A stretch of DNA of 33,086 nucleotides from assembly GCA_027068765.1 (NCBI GenBank), contig JAMOMC010000101.1, forward strand, positions 1 through 33,086, given 5' to 3'. Each line of letters begins with the position of its first letter. The stretch's first letter is position 1. The notes below the pieces were generated by a model. It was given only the letters and a program-made list of their open reading frames with translations. It did no database searches and was not told the origin of the DNA. This document shows, piece by piece, positions 1 to 9,459 of the stretch. The position numbers were made by a program, and so were the translations under genes. This DNA comes from Campylobacterales bacterium. Its GTDB lineage: Bacteria; Campylobacterota; Campylobacteria; Campylobacterales; QNZT01.

Positions 1-111
1 AACTGTTGATGGTGGTACATTTACAGCTCTACCTATTGCTCTTATTGATATATCAGTTATATATTTTAACTGCAATATCTCCTTAATCTTCTTCATTGAA
101 AGTCTCCCCAT
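1..111 (-). CDS. istA: IS21-family transposase IstA, N-terminal fragment (runs off the left edge)
   Basis: The reverse strand from 111 reads 37 residues open to the window edge. It begins MGRLSMKKIKEIL and contains IRAIGRAVNVPPSTV, the helix-turn-helix that opens IS21-type IstA transposases. The start is the ATG at 111-109, preceded by an AAAGGTG ribosome site; a second in-frame ATG lies at 96-94. IstA is the DDE transposase that works with the ATPase IstB. Only the DNA-binding start is visible, so activity cannot be judged. The element end appears to lie near 239, inside an IS630 gene. Confidence 0.75.
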   Translation of the reverse strand, partial: MGRLSMKKIKEILQLKYITDISIRAIGRAVNVPPSTV

Positions 112-239
112 TTTTACACCTTTTTTTCCAAAAAGTGTAGTTAAATTTTAGAGAATTTCTTACTTATAAAATCCCAGCCGAAAATTTCTAGAAATTGTCC
201 GAAAACAAATCGGCTGGCTGTCCGAATTTGACCGGCTCA
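112..239 (-). mobile_element. Probable left terminus of the IS21-type element
   Basis: Between the istA start and the interrupted IS630 gene lies a non-coding stretch. On the reverse strand it begins TGAGCCGGTCAAATTCGGAC at 239. It contains the motif TGTCCGA twice, and the inverted pair CAGCCGA (175-181) and TCGGCTG (210-216). A TG-starting end with internal repeats followed by istA is the usual IS21 layout. IS630 coding homology begins directly after 240, which places the boundary there. The other end of the element and the target duplication are outside the window. Confidence 0.5.
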
Positions 240-240
240 T

Positions 241-675
241 GCACTTTATCTTGTCGAACTTAGTATACCAGCAAAAAGATCAAAAAATTTAAATGTACTT
301 GGATTTTTAAATATCAACAATTCAAAACTTTTTGCTTCCACTACATATTATAGAGTTGATACAGATGTAGTAATTGATGTGTTTAACCAATTTGTCAAAC
401 AAATTACAAAAAAGACAATAGTAGTTTTAGATAATGCTTCTATTCATACAAGTAAAAAGTTTAAAGCAAAAATTGATGAATGGAAACAACAAGGATTAAC
501 TCTCTTTTATCTTCCACCTTATTCTCCTGAATTAAACCCTATTGAGATGCTTTGGAAGTTTATGAAATATTATTGGATTGAATTTGATGCTTATAAATCA
601 ACAAAAAATATGAAAACTTATGTTGAAAAGATTATTAGTAACTATGATGATGAATTTGAAATGTGTTTTGGATAG
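241..675 (+). pseudogene. IS630-family transposase, 3' part only
   Basis: An open frame runs from 241 to the TAG at 673-675. It continues upstream of the GTG at 379, which is therefore not a true start. The translation includes KRSKNLNVLGFLN, VVLDNASIHTS and LPPYSPELNPIEMLWKFMK, which are the second and third acidic blocks (D and E) of the IS630 DDE domain. The N-terminal helix-turn-helix and first catalytic Asp are missing. The break coincides with the IS21-type end at about 239, so the gene was probably disrupted by that insertion. The C-terminus stops close to where the family normally ends. Confidence 0.8.
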
Positions 676-677
676 TT

Positions 678-839
678 ACTTACTGCCCCTTTTATTATCT
701 CTATCTCACATGTCTGTCTTATTAACTCTCTTACTTTTAATCCTACATCACCTTTCAGTACTTTATATCTGTACTTTGTTACAAATACAAAGTGTTACTC
801 TATTTTATATACTGTATGGCTCCCTTATCTGTATTTCAT
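678..839 (-). pseudogene. tnpA: IS200/IS605-family TnpA remnant with two nonsense codons
   Basis: Reading the reverse strand from the ATG at 839 gives MKYR*GSHTVYKIE*HFVFV and then TKYRYKVLKGDVGLKVREL. This matches the N-terminal third of the Y1 HUH transposases, including the HFVFVTKYR strand. The two TAA codons interrupt the frame, a few residues seem to be missing after RQTCE, and the match ends at 678 just before the IS630 fragment. The catalytic HUH and Tyr blocks are absent, so this is a dead fragment. I rely on recognition of the family consensus. Confidence 0.7.
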
Positions 840-891
840 ATCCCCTCTTTTTGAAATACATTAATATCATTTACTAGCAATTGGAGATAAA

Positions 892-918
892 TCTGTCTGC
901 CTAAAGGCGGAGGTTTTT
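892..918. repeat. Small hairpin beside the IS200/IS605 remnant
   Basis: CTGCC-taaa-GGCGG followed by AGGTTTTTA forms a short stem-loop upstream (on the reverse strand) of the tnpA remnant. IS200/IS605 elements carry subterminal hairpins recognised by TnpA, so this may be the old element end. A weak rho-independent terminator reading rightward is the alternative, since T residues follow. Confidence 0.35.
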
Positions 919-960
919 ACCTTTGAAGAAACTAATAAACTTTAGAGTTGTTTTTTACCC

Positions 961-1140
961 TCAGTAAAAACAGGTCAGCATAAATGCTACACTATCAGCT
1001 TCTCTATCAATTATATGAACTATCTGTTTACAATTGTCTTTTTTATTTTTTGAAGTTAAATCTTTTTTTGATATATGCTTTTTATAATCCAAATGTGACC
1101 AATCTGAAAGGACAAATTTGAAATATTTTTCTATAATATG
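961..1140 (-). pseudogene. IS4-type transposase fragment abutting tRNA-Ser
   Basis: The reverse frame between the tRNA 3' end and the TGA at 963-961 reads DWSHLDYKKHISKKDL and later QIVHIIDREADSVAFM. These resemble two separate blocks of IS4-group DDE transposases; the second is the V-x-x-x-DREAD-S block around a catalytic Asp. In intact proteins they are separated by many more residues, so an internal deletion is likely, and both protein ends are missing. The same frame continues into the tRNA as an artefact and I exclude that part. Confidence 0.5.
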
Positions 1141-1228
1141 TGGCAGAGAGGAAGGGATTCGAACCCTCGGTGAGTTGCCCCACACCCGCGTTCCAGGCGA
1201 GCGCCTTCGACCACTCGGCCACCTCTCT
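1141..1228 (-). tRNA. tRNA-Ser(GGA)
   Basis: On the reverse strand the molecule starts AGAGAGGTGGCCGAGTGG and ends CCTCTCT-G-CCA with the CCA encoded. The acceptor stem AGAGAGG/CCTCTCT pairs fully. The anticodon arm CTCGC-CTGGAAC-GCGGG puts GGA in the anticodon position, and there is a long class II variable arm followed by GGTTCGAATCC. The length is 88 nt. It reads UCC/UCU serine codons. An IS4-type remnant abuts its 3' end. Confidence 0.95.
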
Positions 1229-1248
1229 ATATTTTAAGAATTGGTATT

Positions 1249-1698
1249 TTATCGTAATTTATTATAATCTTCTATTGATTTTTCTAAAAACTCTATAATT
1301 CTTATCTGAGTGTAGTGAGTCTCTTCATCATCTTTTGAGCAGGTTAAAAAACGTTTTAATTGCTTTATATCTATCTTTTGATGAAATCTTTTTGTCTCTT
1401 TTAAGTCTTGATTTATACTTAAAATCAGCTCATTTATATCTAGTCCATTTTTTTCTACTATCTTTTCTACATACTCTTTTGTTGCATTTACAAGCACATC
1501 TACTCTTGCTTCGTCTTCTGGATAAATCTCTTTTGCTATCTCTAAAAGTTCTCCCATTTCGCATTTGTTTATAGTTTTGTTTGCTCCAATAACTACTGCT
1601 AAAAGCTTTGCACGAAACTCTAATGAGCTATTATGATAGACAAAAATTTCTCTAAAAAATGACAAAAACCAACTTTTAGCTCTTCTTTTTATGCTCAT
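1249..1698 (-). CDS. Conserved hypothetical protein, possible TerB-like helical domain
   Basis: A 149-residue, mostly helical, charged protein without signal peptide or membrane segment. Residues of about 28-95 (FRAKLLAVVIGANKTINKCE...IYPEDEARVD) resemble the TerB/DUF533-type all-helical domain, in which an acidic loop follows the first helix pair. That assignment is tentative. No catalytic motif is visible and I do not know its role. It lies between tRNA-Ser and the SRP RNA gene, which runs the other way, so its promoter must sit in 1699-1776. The ATG at 1698 follows an AAGGAAAAAA stretch. Confidence 0.6.
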   Translation of the reverse strand: MSIKRRAKSWFLSFFREIFVYHNSSLEFRAKLLAVVIGANKTINKCEMGELLEIAKEIYPEDEARVDVLVNATKEYVEKIVEKNGLDINELILSINQDLKETKRFHQKIDIKQLKRFLTCSKDDEETHYTQIRIIEFLEKSIEDYNKLR

Positions 1699-1734
1699 TT
1701 TTTTCCTTTTATCATTAATTAAGGTACATTTTCG

Positions 1735-1740
1735 TACAAT
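1735..1740 (+). promoter_or_regulatory. Candidate -10 box for the SRP RNA gene
   Basis: TACAAT at 1735-1740 is a good -10 element. A start about 7 bases later would give a leader of about 30 nt before the SRP fold, and that leader contains a 6-bp hairpin (AGGAAG...CTTCTT). No convincing -35 is seen, which is usual for AT-rich Campylobacterota promoters. Confidence 0.4.
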
Positions 1741-1776
1741 CTCGCTCCAGCATTGAGGAAGTTTAGCTTCTTGAGT

Positions 1777-1882
1777 GCTCTCCTTAAGACCTATGCAATG
1801 GGATTTTAGGACAATGTGTCAGGTCGGGAACGAAGCAGCACACCCTAACTTCTTATGTGCCGTAGGAACCTTGAGGGGGGTC
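1777..1882 (+). ncRNA. ffs: Signal recognition particle RNA, small bacterial type (4.5S-like)
   Basis: The core TGTCAGGTCGGGAACGAAGC (1817-1836) carries the GGAA-type tetraloop region and the asymmetric AGCAGC bulge bound by Ffh. Flanking arms pair at long range: TGTGT with ACACC nearest the tip, CCTATGC with the GCCGTAGG region, and CTCCTTAAG with CTTGAGGGGG at the base. This gives a single rod of roughly 106 nt. The RNA pairs with Ffh to target nascent membrane proteins. Ends are estimated from the pairing. Its 3' third lies antisense to the end of the neighbouring HD-domain gene. Confidence 0.9.
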
Positions 1883-3091
1883 TATTAAAGACTTCTCTAT
1901 AGATACTGCCAACTCATAAAAATCTACACCATTTATACTATTATTCTCTTTTAGTTTAGCTAATGTTTGTTTTTTTCCATTTATCAACTCTTTTGATTTT
2001 ACACCATGAGATATTGATAAGGTTGCTTCTATAAATGCTGCAAGTCTATCACAAGCTTTTAAAGCTACTCCATCTATGGCATTGTATCTATCTTCATTGT
2101 AGGCATTTAGAGTATCTACTTCTTTTATATTTTTTTGGTAGATTTTATTTTTAAACTCATCTTTTTTTCCATCATAAAGACCTAAAAGATATGAAAATTC
2201 ATCTTGCAAAGAGTTGGGTATGAGAGGAAGTATATCATTTTGAATTTTTACTATCTCATATTCGCTGATTATATCTTCCATTCCGCTTACTGAGTACTTT
2301 ACGGGTGTGATAATATCACGAGTCAATGCTTCAGGCAAATCGTGAAATAAGGCACAAAAGAAGTTATTAACAAGTCGTTTTTCACAAGCATTTACTTTGA
2401 TAGAGTAAAAATAACTAAAAATAGCAACTATAAGCATATGACCTAACACCGAAGTCTCTGGAACTCTTGGAGTTTGAGCCCATCGTTTTTGAAATCTAAG
2501 TCTTCCACTAAGATCAATAAATCTAGACAATTTTTTTCCAAGTGAAAATTTTCGAACTCCTAAAAGCTCATAATAATCCTCAATCTCTGCATCTACATCT
2601 CTTTTTACTTCATCTATGTCATTTAAAAATTGACTTGTTTGATAGATGATAGAAAATTCCCATTTTGTTGATATATATGAAGCAGCTTTATGTATAAATC
2701 TCTCTTTTTTATACATATCTTCATCTTCTAAATATTTTTTAAATCTCTCTAAAAACTCTCCATCATCTATATCGTCTATCATCTCACTAAGTTGGCTTAG
2801 AACCCAGCTGTTTAACTCTTTTTTTTTCTTTTGAAGCATTATGTGAAAAACATCAGGTCTTATATCTGTAACAACAACTCTTCTTAAAAACTCAAATATT
2901 CCAGCTTCAACAAGTGATTTCATATCAATTTCATTTCCATTGTCTATCTCTATTTTGGCAAAAAGATAGGCTATTATGAACTTATGAGCTTGTTTGTCTA
3001 ACTCAACTAAATCTACCATTCTTGGATAATCATTCCATCTTTGTATAGATGCAGCTGTAAAGATTGAATTTATAAGTTTTGGATTTATCAT
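1853..3091 (-). CDS. HD-domain protein (putative metal-dependent phosphohydrolase)
   Basis: A 412-residue cytoplasmic protein. The middle part contains SVLGHMLIVAIFSY, FFCALFHDLPEALTRDIITP and, later, KACDRLAAFIEA. This is the H...HD...D pattern of HD-superfamily phosphohydrolases, closest in style to the YfbR/HD_3 group that acts on nucleotides. The substrate cannot be told. The first 180 residues are helical and unrecognised. Its ATG overlaps the queF stop by four bases (ATGA), so the two are translationally coupled at the end of the dnaN-gyrB-queF series. The last codons (DPPQGSYGT) lie antisense to the SRP RNA. Confidence 0.8.
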   Translation of the reverse strand: MINPKLINSIFTAASIQRWNDYPRMVDLVELDKQAHKFIIAYLFAKIEIDNGNEIDMKSLVEAGIFEFLRRVVVTDIRPDVFHIMLQKKKKELNSWVLSQLSEMIDDIDDGEFLERFKKYLEDEDMYKKERFIHKAASYISTKWEFSIIYQTSQFLNDIDEVKRDVDAEIEDYYELLGVRKFSLGKKLSRFIDLSGRLRFQKRWAQTPRVPETSVLGHMLIVAIFSYFYSIKVNACEKRLVNNFFCALFHDLPEALTRDIITPVKYSVSGMEDIISEYEIVKIQNDILPLIPNSLQDEFSYLLGLYDGKKDEFKNKIYQKNIKEVDTLNAYNEDRYNAIDGVALKACDRLAAFIEATLSISHGVKSKELINGKKQTLAKLKENNSINGVDFYELAVSIEKSLIDPPQGSYGT

Positions 3092-3471
3092 TTTTTTATT
3101 TTTTCACTATCTATTTCTATTGTAGTGTGAACATTTCCTCTAGGGTTAAAATCTGCTGTAATTTTTAGTGATTTTGGTTTTAATTTACTTTGCAGTACAT
3201 CATAAATCTCATTTGCACTATCTTCATGAGAGATATGACGAGTTAGAAATGAGTTTATATAAAGCTTAATAGCCTTTAACTCCACAACAAATTCATTGGG
3301 AATATACTCTAGATATATAGTAGCAAAGTCAGGATAACCACTACGAGGACAAAGACAAGCAAACTCAGGAAGAGTAATCTTTATAAGATACTCTTTTTTA
3401 TGCTTATTTTCCCAAATTTCCAAATCCTTATCTACATCAAACTCTTTTATCTCTTTTTCGCCATATTTCAT
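3088..3471 (-). CDS. queF: NADPH-dependent 7-cyano-7-deazaguanine (preQ0) reductase
   Basis: A 127-residue single-domain (T-fold) QueF that reduces the nitrile of preQ0 to preQ1 for queuosine in tRNA. CLCPRSGYPDFATIYLEY carries the catalytic Cys (C41, in LCP) and Asp (D48). VELKAIKLYINSF and RHISHEDSAN supply the QueF-specific E-rich motif and the His/Glu region. The length matches the short, B. subtilis-like type. Its ATG directly abuts the gyrB stop, and its end overlaps the HD-domain gene, so it is co-transcribed with gyrB. Confidence 0.95.
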   Translation of the reverse strand: MKYGEKEIKEFDVDKDLEIWENKHKKEYLIKITLPEFACLCPRSGYPDFATIYLEYIPNEFVVELKAIKLYINSFLTRHISHEDSANEIYDVLQSKLKPKSLKITADFNPRGNVHTTIEIDSEKIKK

Positions 3472-6863
<3,392 letters not shown>

Positions 6864-7003
6864 TTGAAATCCCTTATTATATTATTATTTATAGTTTTAG
6901 TAGTAGTTGTATGTGAAAATGTGAAAAACATATCATAACACCTAAATTTAGCTTTTTTTTGAGTTTGAAACTTTTTAATTTTTTTCACAATTGTTCACCT
7001 TTT
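6864..7003. other. oriC: Chromosomal replication origin (oriC) in the dnaA-dnaN gap
   Basis: Four DnaA-box-like sites are visible: TGTGAAAA at 6912-6919 and, directly adjacent, 6920-6927 (TTTTCACA on the reverse strand), TTTTCACA at 6982-6989, and TGTTCACC at 6992-6999. Next to the adjacent pair is TAGTAGTAG (6898-6906), a DnaA-trio-like run, preceded by the AT-rich TTATTATATTATTATTTAT (6873-6891), a plausible unwinding element. From knowledge of the group, epsilonproteobacterial origins commonly lie between dnaA and dnaN. Genes on either side mostly point away from this gap. Confidence 0.8.
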
Positions 7004-8314
7004 TTAATCATCTTTTGATTTAACTTTATTTTTAATCTCTTCAACTTTTACTTTAAAGTTCTCATTTGTTTCTAATAGCTCATTAATCTTTTTTACATTA
7101 TGAGAAACGGCTGTATGATCTTTCATATCGAAATAAGATGCAAGAACAGGCATAGAGTTTACTGTAAGAATACGAGCTAGATATATAGCTATTCTTCTAG
7201 CCTCTACTATGTTTTTGTTTCTTTTTTTTGATTTTATATCACTAGGTTTTATGTTTAACTCTTTTGAAATTGTTTTTATAATATCTTCTAGTGTTATGTC
7301 TTTGTTTGCATCTGCTGTTAAATCTTTCATAACATGTTTTGCAAAATCTAGTGTAAGCTCTTGTGATAGCATCTTTGCATGAGCATTTAAACTTATGATA
7401 GCACTCTCTATCTCTCTTATATTATCACCCATATTAGATGCAATATAATTTATAATATCTTCATTTAAGTCAATTCCATCAAGTTCACATTTTTTCTGTA
7501 TAATTGAGATTTTTGTTTCAAGTCCTGGTGGTTGAACATCCGCTATCAAACCCCACTCAAAACGGCTTTTAAGTCTATCTTCAAAACCTGCAATTTTTTT
7601 TGGTGGTTTATCTGAAGTTAAAACTATCTGTTTGTTTAGAGAGTGAAGTTCGTTAAAAGTGTGAAAAAACTCTTCTTGAGTCTGCTCTTTTCTATTTAGA
7701 AATTGAATATCATCAATCAAAAGAAAATCACACTCTCTATATTTTTTACGAAAACGATCCATCGTCTGGTTTCTAATGTTAAAGATAAAATCATTCATAA
7801 ATTGTTCACTTGTAGTAAATATGACAGAATAACCAAAATGAAGAGCTTGATTTCCAATAGCTTGAAGTAGATGTGTTTTTCCAAGTCCGCTAAAACCGTA
7901 TATAAAAAGAGGATTGTAACTAGATCCTGGTTTTTTAGCAACAGCTTGAGCAGAAGAGAATACAAACTGATTTGAACTTCCTACTATAAAGTTATCAAAA
8001 GTATAAGATGGGTTTAAAATAGTTGATATAACTTTTGGTTCACTTGTTATCGCTGTTTTTGTCACACCCTCTATGTTGTCTTTTGTTTTTATTAGAATTT
8101 TTGGTTTTTTTCCTGTTTGACTCTCATAAATATGTGAAATTTTATCGCAGTATTTTGTCTTTATCCATTTTGCTATGAGTGGGTTTGGTGCTGTAAATAC
8201 GACTGTATCTGATTTTGTTTCATCTTCTTGAAATTTTAACTGTTTTATATATCTTTTATATTCGTTTGTTGGAATTTCTTTCTCTAGGAGGTTTAAAACA
8301 CTGGCAATTAACAA
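7004..8314 (-). CDS. dnaA: Chromosomal replication initiator protein DnaA
   Basis: DnaA binds the origin boxes and melts the DNA. The AAA+ domain shows Walker A GFSGLGKTHLL, Walker B LLIDDIQFL and the sensor block GDNIREIES. The C-terminal domain IV carries the DnaA signature MKDHTAVSHNVKKI. I place the start at TTG 8314-8312: AGGAG stands six bases upstream (reverse strand of 8321-8325), and the first residues MLIASVLNLLEKEIPTNEY then align in length with Campylobacter DnaA. The longer GTG start at 8335 has no ribosome site and overlaps a DnaA box. It is transcribed toward the origin. Confidence 0.95.
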   Translation of the reverse strand: MLIASVLNLLEKEIPTNEYKRYIKQLKFQEDETKSDTVVFTAPNPLIAKWIKTKYCDKISHIYESQTGKKPKILIKTKDNIEGVTKTAITSEPKVISTILNPSYTFDNFIVGSSNQFVFSSAQAVAKKPGSSYNPLFIYGFSGLGKTHLLQAIGNQALHFGYSVIFTTSEQFMNDFIFNIRNQTMDRFRKKYRECDFLLIDDIQFLNRKEQTQEEFFHTFNELHSLNKQIVLTSDKPPKKIAGFEDRLKSRFEWGLIADVQPPGLETKISIIQKKCELDGIDLNEDIINYIASNMGDNIREIESAIISLNAHAKMLSQELTLDFAKHVMKDLTADANKDITLEDIIKTISKELNIKPSDIKSKKRNKNIVEARRIAIYLARILTVNSMPVLASYFDMKDHTAVSHNVKKINELLETNENFKVKVEEIKNKVKSKDD

Positions 8315-8328
8315 AAAAATCTCCTCTC

Positions 8329-8356
8329 TTTTCACATGAAACTTTTCACATGTGAA
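8329..8356. promoter_or_regulatory. DnaA-box pair and palindrome upstream of dnaA
   Basis: TTTTCACA occurs at 8329-8336 and again at 8343-8350, the second merging into the palindrome TTCACATGTGAA (8345-8356). The 78-bp region between dnaA and ruvC thus holds at least two, arguably three, copies of the box found in the dnaA-dnaN gap. DnaA autoregulation or a second half of a bipartite origin are the obvious roles. Confidence 0.6.
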
Positions 8357-8413
8357 TATTTTATCAAAATTATTTTAAAATAGCCACTATTTAGGTAGAT
8401 AAGGTAAAGAATT

Positions 8414-8881
8414 ATGACTATTTTAGGTATTGATCCTGGTACGATAAATTGTGGTTATGCCATCATAGAAAAAACAAAAAGTAGAACTATTTTACTTGAA
8501 GCTGGATTAATCAAAATAAAAGAGAGAAAATTACAACATCAGATTATGGAGTTAGTTGAGGGGTTAGATACAATTTTAAAAGATAGAGTAATAGATGAAG
8601 TTGCTATCGAAGATATATTTTATGCTTATAATCCAAAAACATTTATAAAATTAGCTCAATTTCGTGGAGCTTTGAGTTTAAAAATATTGCAAGAGATTGG
8701 AAATTTTAGCGAATATACCCCTTTACAAGTAAAAAAAGCAGTCACAGGAAATGGAAAAGCAAAAAAAGAGCAAGTAGCTTTTATGGTAAAAAGAATTTTA
8801 AAAATTACAAAAGAGATAAAACCATTAGATATAACAGATGCAATAGCAGTAGCATTAACTCATGCTCAAAGATGCCGTTAA
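8414..8881 (+). CDS. ruvC: Crossover junction endodeoxyribonuclease RuvC
   Basis: A 155-residue Holliday-junction resolvase that cuts symmetrically with RuvAB during recombination repair. The RNase-H fold motifs are all present: ILGIDPGT with D7, VAIEDIF with E66, and [14 protein letters not shown] with D139 and D142. [20 protein letters not shown] is the family signature. The length is close to typical. It starts 12 bases downstream of GGTAGATAAGG and is divergent from dnaA, so the dnaA promoter and the box cluster lie between them. Confidence 0.96.
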   Translation: MTILGIDPGTINCGYAIIEKTKSRTILLEAGLIKIKERKLQHQIMELVEGLDTILKDRVIDEVAIEDIFYAYNPKTFIKLAQFRGALSLKILQEIGNFSEYTPLQVKKAVTGNGKAKKEQVAFMVKRILKITKEIKPLDITDAIAVALTHAQRCR

Positions 8882-8901
8882 ATTTAATTTTGTTATATAC
8901 T

Positions 8902-9315
8902 CTATGCACTTAATAATCTAGAAAAACCTTTTTTTAAACTTCCAACTATTCCATATTCAACTTTTGCTCGTTGCAATATGTAGTTTTTTATCATAAATAG
9001 ACTCCATAGACGAAACTCTGTTGCTTCTTTTGGGTTTAATCTGTAGCCAATTGCCATAATTATATCTAAGTTATAAAAGTTACCGATAGATTTGTTTCCG
9101 CTTATTGAGGTGACTTCTAAGTGTTTGTTTGAAGCAATTGTGTTTAGAGAGTTGCATTTTTCCATCTCTTTTAAAGTTAAGTATATCTTAGATGCACTAC
9201 AGTTAAAAAGTTCTGTCATACTGTTTAATGTTAACCAAAAAGTATTTCCATGATAGTAGACATTTAACTCTTTTTCATCTTTTTGTGATTGGTAAGATAA
9301 TGTTTGTGTGTTCAT
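8902..9315 (-). CDS. Short RhuM-like (virulence-associated) N-terminal domain protein
   Basis: A 137-residue protein. Residues 15-115 (ELNVYYHGNTFWLTLNSMTE, then GNFYNLDIIMAIGYRLNP and ATEFRLWSLFMIKNYILQ) resemble the N-terminal region of RhuM-family proteins, whose motif is WLTQ-x-MAELF ... YNLDVIISVGYRV ... FRIWAT. Full-length RhuM proteins are about 330 residues, so this is only the first domain, a probable DNA- or ligand-binding module. No toxin partner is adjacent. The ATG has AGAGGAAAAAAC in front. It is divergent from the PfkB gene, with a near-perfect palindrome between them. Function is unknown. Confidence 0.6.
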   Translation of the reverse strand: MNTQTLSYQSQKDEKELNVYYHGNTFWLTLNSMTELFNCSASKIYLTLKEMEKCNSLNTIASNKHLEVTSISGNKSIGNFYNLDIIMAIGYRLNPKEATEFRLWSLFMIKNYILQRAKVEYGIVGSLKKGFSRLLSA

Positions 9316-9367
9316 GTTTTTTCCTCTATTTTTATTTGTCTATAGTATATAAAAAAAATTGCAAAAT

Positions 9368-9402
9368 ATTAAAAAATATTTCATTTTGAAACATTTTTTA
9401 AT
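9368..9402. repeat. Large palindrome in a divergent promoter region
   Basis: ATTAAAAAATATTTCA (9368-9383), three T residues, then TGAAACATTTTTTAAT (9387-9402). The arms are complementary at 15 of 16 positions. It sits between the RhuM-like gene (start 9315) and the PfkB gene (start 9460), away from any gene end, so an operator is more likely than a terminator. Which gene it controls is not shown. Confidence 0.6.
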
Positions 9403-9459
9403 GATAAAAAATAGCTTATTATTCATTATTAATTAAGAGCATTTATATTAGAATAACAT

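Noticed and set aside
620-877. An 85-residue Leu-rich open frame
   Set aside because: It overlaps the end of the IS630 fragment and lies antisense to the IS200/IS605 remnant. Its composition is that of a shadow frame and it has no ribosome site.
1141-1185. Start of a 74-residue reverse frame
   Set aside because: These codons are tRNA-Ser sequence. Only the part beyond the tRNA resembles a transposase, so it is reported as a remnant, not a gene.
8327-8342. A fourth parS-like site upstream of dnaA
   Set aside because: It matches the parS consensus at only 12 of 16 positions and is better explained by the overlapping DnaA boxes.
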